A stretch of DNA of 64,000 nucleotides from Immersiella caudata. Its lineage: Eukaryota > Ascomycota > Sordariomycetes > Sordariales > Lasiosphaeriaceae. Below are positions 20,764 through 31,373 of the stretch, in pieces (the stretch's first letter is position 1; the number at the start of each line of letters is the position of its first letter). The stretch spans positions 4,216,001-4,280,000 of the forward strand of contig JAULSU010000006.1 of assembly GCA_030512335.1 (NCBI GenBank). Reading direction: 5' to 3'. The notes beneath the pieces were generated by a model. That model worked only from the letters and a program-made list of their open reading frames with translations. It searched no databases and had not been told where the DNA came from. The translations under genes were made by a program, and so were the position numbers.

Positions 20764-23700
20764 TCAAACACTCCTCCCCTCCAAAACTCCATCTCCAGCC
20801 TCCTCATCAACCACCTCCCTCTCCTTCCTCCTTCTCATCCTCAACCACGCCAACTTCCTTTTCTTTCCCTCCTCCTTCTCCCCACCTATCCTCCCTTTAT
20901 CTCCTTCCCCCCTCCTTCCATCCTCAAACCTCACCGAGCCCCTCGACCTCGTCTGATTAGACCAGGCCTCCATGCGATCATCCGCCTCCCACCCAGTAGA
21001 TCGATTCCCCATACCCTGCTTCCAATACCCGGAACTAACCGACTTCCTCCTCTTCAGCCCCCCTCTCTTCGCTGGCTTAGTAGCATTCCTCCCCTTCTCA
21101 TCAAGTGCTTCCTCCTCTGAACTACTCGAAGCAGACGAATCAGAAGACGTCTCATCCTCATTCTTCTCCCTAGCCTTGCGCATCCGCTTATTCCTCGCTC
21201 TCGCACGTCGATGCTTAGCCGAGCCAAAGTAGGCGAGTATAGCCACAAAGATGATCAACACGCGCATGTTGAACTTGGAATGGTAGTAGCGCAGGGGGTA
21301 GTCAGTGATATAAGTGTCTTTCCAGCGGTTATCTTTTCGCTTGGCGTTGGCGCGGCGGTATTTTCGGTAGCGCCAGAGGTTTCGGAGGAAGGGGATATGT
21401 CGGTGGAAGTGGTAGCGGCCGAAGAGGGGGGCGTATTCTAGGTCGTCGTCGTCGGAGTTGCCGGCTGAGGAGGATTTGTTGGTGCCGTCTAGGCCGTAGT
21501 GATCGGATTTGGCGAGGTTGGTGCGGCGGTCGACAAAGGTGCGCTCTTCGTCGGAGTCGTGGTCGTCTGTGTCGTCGCGGGGGGCGGGGTCTAGGAGGGT
21601 ATCGGGGTCTTTGAGGGCTTTGAGCATCTGCTTGTAGGTTTGTTTCACTCGGAGGATGAGCTTGTTTACGTAAAGGGCGAGGAAGATGAGCGGGATGAAG
21701 ATGACGGCGGAGATTCCAACTGGGGAGATGATTAGTGATGACAGCTATCAAAGGGATTTTGGGGGACGTACACAGCCATCCGACTGTCGAGAGTGTTGGC
21801 AGGTTCAGTTCGCCGCCTTCGTCTCTGGGGAAGATGTCCAGCCCAAGAGCGAGGAAGCTGGTGATGAACGAGAGAGGCAACTGGGAAATCTTGTCAATCT
21901 CCAGTGCGGTTGTTTGGGGGATTAAGCTTGGTACTCACAAACACGACGGTGACAAGGGTGAACACCAAGATAATCTGCATCGTGAGGTGAGCAGGTATTC
22001 TTGACCCATCGCGGCTCGGCAAAGACTCACATTTCCCTGACGCTGCGATTCCTCAGAGCCTTCACGCGCGAAGCGCGCCTCCCAGCCGTTCGCATGCTTT
22101 TGTTTGAGGTCGAGCAGGTTTTCGAGCTGTGGAAAGTCAGTTTGGATCAAGAAGTGCATGGCGAGGAAAAACCATACTGAGCTCTCGACCTTCTCGGCGT
22201 ATGCCAACATATCCTGGACGAGACGAATGTTATTCTCGACAATACCAATGGTCTCGTACATCAAGTCTCTGTTCTGCAGGATATTGGCCTTCGGGGTTGG
22301 TGCTGGTTGCTTGGCTGTGACAGTCGATACGCCACCCTCTCCTTCTTTCTCTTTGCCCTTGCCTCTGGGCTTGAGGCTTTTCTGATCGAGAAGTCCGACA
22401 TCCTTGTCTTGCTGCACTTGGTCACCGCTGACAACAATGCTCGGCGTTTCACCCACATTCTCTTTCAACGTAGGCTTCGGCAGCACCGTCTTGGCCGTCG
22501 TCCCTGGAGATCCCTGATCCTTCAGAAGTTGCACCAAACTCTGCAACACCATCATCTCGTTCTTTCCCAGACCAGACGGAGCCGTGCTACTCTGCCCCTC
22601 CGCATCCTCGTCGTCAACTTTCTTCGGGTACAGACGAAGAAGCCTCTCCAACACCACCTGCTGCTGCGTCAAAATAGTCTTGACTATAGTCAGCTCGTCC
22701 TGGATGTCCATGATCTCCACCAGAAGCTCCGTCTCGTCATCGAGACTGAACAGAAACTCAATCTCTTTCTTCCTCTCCACGGGATCCAGCTTCCCCACGT
22801 GAAGACGCTTGGTCGTACGTCGAAAGTTGTCAAACAGGTGTCCTTGTTGCTCCGAAACATTGTTGATGGAGGACTGGAAGCATTCGTGGAACTGGAAGCC
22901 CACGGGGCCCTTGCGCTTGAAGAAGTCGACGCTCGTCTTGAGGATCAGGTGTAGGAGGTCCTCCATTGACTTGATGATGGGTCTATCCTTGTTGTAGCGC
23001 AGCTCCTTGACGATGACGTTGCTGAGGTTGAACTCTTCCTGTCCGTTCCATGTGTTCGGGGAGCTTGTCACCAGGGTTCCGTCGTGGAAGGCCCACATCC
23101 AGAGCTGATCCACCATTACTATTGGTCGGTTCTTGGGCTCGGTGCAGACAGTGGGATTCTTGGCCCATCGGTAGGCGACTTGGCTCTTGTCGCGCGCCTC
23201 GGTCGAGTTCAACATGTAGTAGGAGAATTGATCGAGTGTCCGGCGGCAGTGAACTGGCTTCCCCTGCTTCGAGTCTAGATAGCCGCTGAGAAGTTGGGCT
23301 TCGCGGCCAGCTTTGACCTGCTCATGGGCCCGAGTGATGCGGATCGAGGCCGGGTAGAGCCGGCTTGTCTCCTTTTCGGAAGCCGAATCTTCATCGTCAG
23401 AGCTCTCGACCCGTTTTCGCCCTTTTTTGCGCCCGGCAGACTTGAGATTGGCCGACTTCCGGTCAGGACTGTCGTCGCGGGCTGCGCGAGCGAGTTGCAT
23501 GGCTCGATCAGCTTCCTGAAAGGCCTGGGTGAGATATTTCCGATGTCGATGCTTTTCGAAACCGAGGATGGGCATGAAGATGACAATGGCATCCGACTCG
23601 GACCTTGTCGTTTCTGGCGTGGATGACGGCGTCTTGCGGTTCTTGAACTGCTTGGCTCGAACTTCCTCAGGGGTTGGGGGAAAATCCTGGGAATCGAGCA

Positions 23701-26419
23701 CAACGGTTGTGGTGCTGTCGGTGCTGCCAAAGCGACCGGGTTTCGGGCGTGGATCTGGGGCTGTCTTTTTCGCAACACCGTGGAAGTGCTTGTACCGCCT
23801 GGCCTGTGGCATCATGTACCGGTCGATGAGCCGGGAGCCTTCGTGGCGCTGTCCTCCCATCGAACCGTCCTGGATGCCCATGCTGAGCAGCAGATCGTGA
23901 ACCCACTGTTCGTTGTTGGAAGGCAGGTGTATCCAACGGCACCGGACCTTGTCGCGCGTCATTTGCTCTGGCCTGGACGCGGCGAGGATGTGCGACACGC
24001 CCGAGGTTCCCCTGTAGATGACTTCGTGAACGGAAGCCAGGTCGAAGTTGAAGACCTCGGAGAATCTTTCGCGCTTCTTTTGCAAGAAAACCTCGGCAAG
24101 GATCATGTCGAACGCGTGGCACGCCTCTCGTTGGGGACCTGGTTTGGGGGGGACCACGCTGTCCATGCCGCCCGATGCAGTTGAAGAGCTGCCGATGACG
24201 AGATACTTGTCTTTTAGCCGCCGAATCCACTGGTTTCCGTCCCCCTCGGCGTAGGCCCATGGACTCCTTCCGTCGTTGTCCTTGTCGTCCACGCGTGCGC
24301 CGTTCTTCATGAGCAGGTTGATGACTTGAGTGAAGGCCTTTTGCATGTCGGGGTCGGCGCCTCCCACGGTGCGATGAACGGCTTCTTGGACAGCAATGTT
24401 GAGTGGCGACCTCCCTTCGCGGTCCTTCCTGGTGACAGATGCGTTGCCCTGGAAAAGCAGGCGCTTCACAGCATCAGGGTTGGCCGCGTTGACAGCGAGG
24501 TGTAAAGCGGTTTGGCCGTGCTGGTCCCGCAGATCGACAACCTGGGGGTCTTTGAGGAAGTCTGGGAGACACACGCCCAACTTGTCCGATTTGGTGGTGG
24601 CGCACTTGATAATGAGCGATCGCTTGATGTTGTCCATGACGGAGCGATAGTCGGCATCGTTCGGTCCCTCGAACCGGCTCAGACGATGCGCCGTCAGCGA
24701 TTGCTTGGGCAGGAGCAGGACGTCGAGGGTCTTTGGGATGACAGCTGGCTTTGCCGGGGTGGGCACCATGGGCGAGTAGTGCCAGGCCACGGGGATACCG
24801 TAGGCGGAAGCCACAGGGCAGAACTTGTTCCACATGGAACTTGTGTCGATCTTGTTTGAGGGTGTGGCCGAAGCGGTACGAGCCTTACCCAACCAGTCTT
24901 GAGTCCACGTTTTCTTCGTCTCTTGGCTGCGGCTGCGGGGGAAGATCTCCCTGTCGGGTATCGGGGAGGGTGCATCCAGGAGTATAACGCCGGCAATCAT
25001 GCTGAGGTCGGTGGGCGGCCTTGCCTCAGTTCGCGCCGGGATAGCCATGAGGTTCATTGCCCGCTGCAGAATCAGAGAACCGAAGCCCAAGCCGATCAAG
25101 AGAATGGGCACCCTCCCGAAGTCGACCGAATCCGACTTCCTCCTCTCAATGATGCGGCGAACCAAGTCTTCCGCCCGCTCAGTGAGATACTGCCACGGAG
25201 ACGGAACCTTCTCGATTCCCTTGTACGTGTAACACATGACACGGGCGCCCGGGATTTCGCCCGGCAACATGTCCAAGTCGCTCAGCCAGTTGACGCGTCG
25301 TTCAAGTCCCTGATCTGACGACTGCCTGTCCGACATCAGGTCGACGTTGAGCCGCCTGGTCTCGCCAAGGTCACCGACGCTGGGCACCCTGTGCTCTTCG
25401 GGGACGCTGCTGATACGGCCGCCCGACTTCTTCCTCTCCTTGGGGAATGTCGGTCTCCGGCGAATACCAGGGGGTCCCCGTGAAAACAACTCATCCGAGA
25501 ACTGGCGAAAGTGGCCGTCGTCATCTTCCATCACCGTGGGAAGCATCCCTGACTCCTCGAATTCGTAGTCGTCGATCGGGACAATCGGTGGCGGTGAGGG
25601 CGCCGAGTGTGGTCCAGACTCAACGACAGGTTCCGGTGATGGGGCGGGCTCATCGTCTCCGTGCCGACCAGAGACAGCCAGCCACCTTTCGATGGCTGAG
25701 TCGTCGACAGGTTTCTTCTTGACGTGAACGTGGGGTACGGGCTGTCGTGCTCGGCGATTAGCCGGCGCCGGGCTGCCAGCAGTGCCCAGGCCGACCTCCC
25801 CGTCATGGCTGTTGATGCCTCCCGAGGCATATGCGGTGCGGAAGTCATTCGGGCGTCGCTTTGCCCTCTTGCGATACACCCACGCCTTCTGCAGTGACTC
25901 GTCAACGTCGTGGATGGCAATGATGTCGACTCGTGGTGTGGTCGAGGAATCTAAAGGGAACACTACCCGTAACTCGGAAATATCTCTCGGTTCCTCAACC
26001 GGCTTGGTAATAACGGCTTTCTTTCCGGTTTTTGATGTCTTTTCAGCCTTGGTTGGATCTGAGGGGCCGGCCGTCTTGGGCTCCCCTGCGGCTTTGGAAA
26101 GTCCCCTTTTTGACAATGCGACAAGTTTGCTCGTGGCTTCCTTCGTTTTCTGGGTTTTGCTTGTCGCATCCGCCTTCTTCGCCGCCGAGAGCGCTGGCGC
26201 CTTGCTGGGCAGCTTTATCTCGGGCTCGGCGATGGCGTCAGTTGGAAATAGGTCGCCATGGTTTCTTTCTCTCCTTGGTGGGGCCGGCGATGGCGTTCGA
26301 CCGTTGTTTTGGCGTAGTCGTTCATCGAGCCACTGCTTGGTCGCGTGACTTCCTGCCCCGGTCGCTGCTGTGATGCCAGTGTCCTCTGCCAGTGACGGTC
26401 TTTGAGATGACGGTTCCAT
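20764..26419 (-). CDS. Lipase-like (degenerate) / ankyrin / CorA-like membrane protein, 1829 aa
   Basis: Exons 22031-26419, 21939-21974, 21772-21880 and 20764-21719 join in frame. The chosen start MEPSSQRPSL is the first Met after upstream sequence that looks non-coding. Residues 1-160 are disordered and Lys-rich. Residues about 160-600 resemble an alpha/beta-hydrolase of the kind found at the N-terminus of fungal NLR-like proteins (VDIIAIHDVDES; WLSDLDMLPGEIPGARVMCY). At the nucleophile elbow it reads GLGFG (443-447) instead of GHSLG. Ankyrin repeats follow at about 623-725. Residues about 1000-1560 match fungal CorA-like proteins, with helices near 1464-1490 and 1512-1534. The CorA GMN signature is absent. 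The cytosolic tail is acidic, then Ser- and Arg-rich. It probably sits in a membrane as a receptor or scaffold rather than a magnesium channel. Confidence 0.85.
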
Positions 26420-26831
26420 CTGAGGATAGGGAGTTGGTCGTTGTCGCGCGCGGTGCAGACGACTTTGCCGGCGCCAGAGTTGCGACAGCGGCAACTTTTT
26501 CTCAGGTCGCAAACTTGCGATAAGCTGCTCGCGCGGTGGTTGGTTCGAACGTTTTGCGTGGAGATTGTGGGGCAATTGCCGCGAGACGGGGAAGCCCCAG
26601 CCACCCATGCACCTGCCATCGCGCCTGCCATGATGATGCAAGGACTTTGTGCAAATCCTCCAGCATGAACCACCACTGTGATTGGCTCACCACCTAGTTC
26701 GCCATCATGCGGATTTTCCGACGTTGGGAGCGGGTCAGCAGAGTCGGCAAGCGCCAAGCTGGTCGAGCTAATATTATTCTGGAAGTTCTGGGAAAAAGCC
26801 TCGGAGGCGACTTCTCCGGCCATCTGAAGCA

Positions 26832-26944
26832 CAGAACTGGTGTGCCCGTAGCATAACAGGTAATAAATGCATGGAAGACTATGAATTAAAATACACTGCC
26901 ACAACGATGTAGGTTCAAATCCTGCCAGAAGTACACCAGTTCTG
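26832..26944 (+). repeat. tRNA-like element with A and B boxes inside a 12-bp inverted repeat
   Basis: CAGAACTGGTGT (26832-26843) is perfectly inverted at 26933-26944. Between the arms lie an A-box match, TAGCATAACAGG (26849-26860), and a B-box match, GGTTCAAATCC (26912-26922). A 4-bp D-like stem (GCAT/ATGC, 26851-26854 with 26867-26870) and a 5-bp T stem (GTAGG/CCTGC, 26909-26925) form. No anticodon stem can be built, and only part of an acceptor stem pairs. T-rich tracts begin about 20 bp downstream. It looks like a tRNA-derived sequence, not a working tRNA. Confidence 0.5.
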
Positions 26945-26963
26945 AGTGGATGCCAGGGGTTCT

Positions 26964-27012
26964 TATTTTTATTTATTTATTTTTTTTTTTTTCATTTTTT
27001 TTTTTTTTTTTC
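26964..27012 (+). repeat. T-rich tract (T14 and T17-like runs)
   Basis: A run of TTTATTTATTTATTT leads into two long T homopolymers separated by CA. It follows the tRNA-like element and precedes the P450 3' end. In the plus direction it could stop RNA polymerase III. Confidence 0.7.
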
Positions 27013-27333
27013 ATCTCATCATCGCCTTCTTTTTTACCAGCAACTTTCCCTGGGTTTAGCGGTTCATTAACTCATCACGACTCGAGACCCCACCTTCCGG
27101 GGACACAACGCCTTCCGCCGCCAGAACCACTGGTCAAATATCATGTCTTGGAGAGCCGGCGTTCAAGAATTATTCTCCTGCGAAGGATTGTTTTTCCTTA
27201 CAGGCTTAGTTGAAGAAGGGAAATTGTTATTCAGTGTCAGAGCTTGAATGCCAAATTGTTGTATACATGCCCGTCAATGCCACTCCCCCTTCCCACCCGC
27301 TAGTTCCATTTGCTGCTGCTGCTGCTGCTGCAG
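27013..27333. other. Intergenic with a CAG/CTG microsatellite
   Basis: This is the 3' flank of the minus-strand P450. Seven CTG units at about 27312-27332 lie directly beyond its stop codon, so the transcript carries CAG repeats right after UGA. Confidence 0.6.
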
Positions 27334-28911
27334 TCAAACACACTCCTGCTTGGCCTGCGATGCTTGCGGCCAAACCATCATAATTCTTCCATCTGTTAGT
27401 TTCGAGATAGTCCACTGCTTCACCGCAATCGTATCCTGCACCGCAACTGCACCACCCAAAAGGTCCGTGTCAACAACCGCCTTCAGAGCCTCCGAGATAG
27501 CAGCGACGGAAAACACACGGCCAATGCAAGAACGAACGCCCATACCGAAGGGGACCCAATCCCTTTTCATCTCGGCTGTGGCATTCTCCCATCTCTCCGG
27601 AAGGAACATATCCGGGGCGGGAAATACTTCGGGGTTGAGATGCAGCTGCAGAGCGCCGAGCCCCACGTTGGTACCTGGGGGGATAAAGTGGCCCTGGACG
27701 GTGAGCCCGTGTTCAGAGACGATCCGGGGCAACCGTGCCGGACTGGGCATTGCAAGGCGCAGCCCCTCCTTGACGACGTGTTGGAGATAGGGAAGTGACT
27801 GCGCGTTTGTGTCGTTACCAGCCGAGTTAGCTTCGAGGAGTTCTTTCCGAAGGGTGGCGTATCTGAGACAAACAACGTCAGCCCCAAGTTTCAGCTTCCC
27901 CTGACAGAATTGTGTAACATGAACTTACCTCTCCGGATTCTGCACCAAAAACCAAAAGATACGAGCAATGACCACCCCAACGAAGTACCCACCCGCAAAG
28001 ATGGAGTCCTTGCATTCAACAGCGGTCTTCGACTCTGGAAGACCCTGATTGAGAAGACGCCCCTGAAATGTCGAATGGGAACCACCCTTCACATCGACAC
28101 TTCCCACCACGCCCTCGCAGTACCTATCCACTGCCCTCACCGAGCTCAACCTCTTCTTGTCCGGAAACACGACAGCAGTGATCCGTTCGAGAACCACCCA
28201 CAGCGGATAAGGCAGATAGAAAAAGCGGCCGACAGCCAGGAAGTCATCCAGATATCCCGACGCCGAAAAAGGGGTGACCTTTTCCGCCATCGCTCCGTAC
28301 TTGTGTTGAATCCCAAAGAGAGACGCAGTCGTTACGTCGGTTGCAAACGCCTCAGCGAGATTCAGGATGTCGACAGGTCGCTGTGTGCTTGCTTCAGTCT
28401 TCAACCGAGCCACAAACTCAGCGACGCACTCGTCCATCGCCGTTTTCGATTCCCTCACGCTAGTTTGTGAAAACAGCGACGTCACGGCCTTCAAGCGTCC
28501 CGCCCGCCCCGGTGAGGTCAGTGTGGCGAACACGGTGGTGTGGCCGTCGAGCGTGAACTTGCTGTAGCACGGCGACTTGACTAGATCGGTGCGGGCGCCG
28601 TAGACGGGGGCGATGGCGTCGCCGTCGGCGATGTCGACTTCATTCGGGGCGATGCGCACCACGGGGCCGTATTTTTCGTGGAGTTGGCGTATCGCGGTGC
28701 ATTCGTTGCCGACGTAGACCTGGTAGTGCAGCCAGATTGAAGAGCACTTGGCGAGGAGAGGGCCGGGGATGCGAGAGAGGGGATGGGAGAAGATTCGGTA
28801 GGAGAAAAGAAACAGAGAAATGAGGGTGGCGAAGAGGAAGAGGAATAGCCACGGGTGCGCCTGCGCCGTGGTCGAAAGGAGTGTGTTGAAACGCGGCTTG
28901 GACTCTAGCAT
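27334..28911 (-). CDS. Cytochrome P450 with aberrant I-helix
   Basis: Two exons (27929-28911 and 27334-27862) encode 503 residues. An N-terminal membrane anchor (WLFLFLFATLISLFLFSY) is followed by the proline hinge HPLSRIPGPLLAK. The K-helix ExxR is in VVKEGLRLAMP, then PERW, then the heme-binding loop FGMGVRSCIGR with the cysteine thiolate. The protein is full length for a microsomal P450. The I-helix normally carries AGxDT(T/S), but this one reads KDSIFAGGYFVGVV (301-314), without the acid-alcohol pair. The reaction cannot be assigned. Its neighbours on the same strand are an RTA1-like protein and a UbiA-family enzyme. Confidence 0.9.
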
Positions 28912-29489
28912 GATGTCAAACGCTGAGATGGCTCAGGGGTAGAAGGACTGCCAGCAACGTCAGAAAAAAAAAGCAAAAGGAGGAAGACTAAATACCTCCT
29001 GTGAGAACTCTGGATGGTGGCATGACCTCAACCCGATATGGACTGGCCACACTAACAGTGCCGGGAACTTCATGCGCGCACTTCCCAGAACGGCACTACG
29101 CGGTCGCGACGTACATCTCGGAATAACCCCACGCAGTGCCGGTCATGCAGCATCCAATCAACGACAATTCATTAGCCCACCATGTCATCGACTTGCGTTG
29201 CTAGCATCTGGGCATGGTGGGATTGATCCGGTTTGGTCCATTCGCAAGGGCGGGGTAGGGCGAATCCAGCCATTGACCCAGAGCATTGGGAACCGTCTCG
29301 AAAACCAGTTCATTTCCAATTGCCACCAGTGTATGCCAAGCACAAAGGCAAACACCATGCTCCTTCATCCCATGTATTCTCGCCAAGGCAAAAATTACAA
29401 GGGGGCGGCCGGCGCCCCCAACCCACGACATCTAACATCTCCAACCCCTATCAACACTCCATCTTCCTCCCCCTGCACCCAAACGGGTC
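28912..29489. other. Intergenic, no supported gene
   Basis: This spacer lies between the P450 start and the RTA1-like stop, both on the minus strand. The plus-strand frame at 29072-29581 overlaps the RTA1-like gene and lacks motifs. Confidence 0.5.
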
Positions 29490-30654
29490 TCACCTCCTCC
29501 TCTTCAACTTATATCCATTATGCTCCCAAAACGGCCTCGTATGGCCCCCCCTCGCCGTCAACGCCGCAAACGGATCCATAAACGTCTCCGTCAGCGATCT
29601 CGTATCCTTCCACCCCGGCCCCTTCACCTGCGTCTTTCCATCCTGTGCCAAATACCACACAGGGTTCTCAGGCAAGTACCGCCGCGGATGCAAAACATTC
29701 CAAAGGACCGAATTGAGCAGCATCAGCGACGCGTCAAAGACGTAAAAGTACCACTCGTATCGCACCGCTGGGTGTAAGACTGCGGGATCTGCGGGGCGCG
29801 GGCCGAGTGGAGTGTTGAATTGCTCAACGAGGCGGTAGATCGTGCGCGCTAGAATGAGAGCGAAGCTTGCGTATAGCGCTCCCAGCGGGCGACGAACGAG
29901 GGGGGAGTCGATCGAGCCGGTGTAGCAGCACCGGTGCAGGATGCCCGCCAGGAGAGAGAACAAGCAGAATACGAGGATTTGCAGCACGAGGGCGGCCTTG
30001 GCCATGGAGTCGCCTCGCTGCAGGTCTTTTAGCGGGAGGGAGGGGTTGGAGAGGAAGGCGACGCCGGTGGCGGTGAGGAGCTCGATGATGAAGGTCATGC
30101 TGGCGAAGGTGACGAACATGCGGTTGGGGTGCATGGGGGCGAAGTAGGGGATGAAGTGGAAGAGGCGGCCGAGGATGAGGAAGTTGGCGAGCTGGAATGC
30201 GGGACTGCGGTCGGGGTCAGAGGCAGGTCGCTGCTAGGAGGGTAGTGATGGTCAGAATACACTTACGGGGCTAAGTTGATGAGCAGCGTGCTGGCCGTGT
30301 ATGTTTGCGCATCGTCAGGGTGGATGGCGCCGTATGTTCGCGTCGCTAGGCCGGCGACTTCGATCGCGCAGCAAATCGGCAGCAATATCGTGAGTTTGAG
30401 GCATTTGTAGTGACTGGCCCATGTAGGGTCAGCGCGAGGGTTCCCAAAGAGATGGATTGATGAGTGAGGTGGGTAAGACTCACTAGAACTGGAACGCGTG
30501 GAACAGTCCCGAACACGCGAAAGCCGTCGTGAAAAAGATGGCGGCTCCTTTATTTGGGGCGAAGGGATACGGATCCCCGGGCGCTGCGCATTTGTCAACA
30601 AACCATGAGTGCTGCATGCGATTTGTTTCCATTACCTGAGCTGTCGGCGTCCAT
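29490..30654 (-). CDS. RTA1-like seven-helix membrane protein
   Basis: The start MDADSSAPGDPYPFAPNK uses a short first intron (about 30594-30637). Further splices near 30485 and 30210 join TM-rich blocks: AAIFFTTAFACSGLFHAFQF, LKLTILLPICCAIEVAGLATR and TYTASTLLINLAP. Then come LANFLILGRLFHFI, MHPNRMFVTFASMTFIIELL and YVFDASLMLLNSVLWNVLHP. The order and spacing, with PNRMF-like and YEWYFYVFDA-like motifs, match the fungal RTA1 family of lipid-transporting-exporter-like proteins. Some members respond to 7-aminocholesterol or other lipid stress. About seven helices are expected and the C-terminus is basic. Regulation is not visible. Confidence 0.85.
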
Positions 30655-31373
30655 CCCTCCGAGATGCCGCGGTGTTGAACTCGCGATTGAACACGATCAA
30701 TTGACGTGGTTCAAGAGGAACAGATGATTTTAGGGTGGAGCCCCGTTTCAGCAGCGGTCCGGGGGCTCGGGTCGTCTGATTACCCGAGATCCTCCGAAGC
30801 TGCGATTGGCCCGGCACCGTCTTGGCATTTGATACTGCCCAGGGCCCAAGTCCGAAGTGTCGCCACAGGTCGGACTCTGACTGCCGAGCTGCCGGTTGCT
30901 GTCGTTGGCTCATCTTAAATGGTCCTACGCACCTGAAATAAGTTGTAATCTGACGTTTATAGCAAAGGCAAAAACAAGTAAAGAAAAGAAAAAGACGAAA
31001 AAAAAACAGGGGGTTACCCTGTTGTTTACCACACTGGACCCAACTGTCTGTCCTGTTTCCAAATGCCTAGCATCGTGGGCAGTTATTCTAGAACCAAGGA
31101 ATGCGAGACCTCCACTGCTTCGACCTCCTTTCCCTTCGTACCCTCGCCCCCTTTTCTCTATAGTCTCCCGACCATCTCCCCATGCGCCATAAGCCAAGGA
31201 AAAGAGAACCGTTCGACTTGGGTAGACGTGACCCCGGTGCCTCCCAGGTGCCACAGGACCGATCCATTTTCGTCTGTTGACAGAAGCTGAGCAAAATATT
31301 GAACCAGATGGATAGAAGGGCGACACAAAACCAGAATATTACGGGCACAACTGCGCATTAACTGACCTGCGGC
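30655..31373. other. Intergenic, no supported gene
   Basis: This region lies between the RTA1-like start and the UbiA-family stop. It has an A-rich patch near 30960-31010. No gene is supported. Confidence 0.5.

Noticed and set aside
23667..24260. Minus-strand frame of 197 codons inside the CorA-like gene
   Set aside because: It is a second frame within a long exon whose main frame shows ankyrin repeats and a conserved domain.
26964..27012. T-rich run as proof of a polymerase III transcription unit
   Set aside because: T homopolymers are common in this window's intergenic DNA, so it is only noted as compatible with the tRNA-like element.
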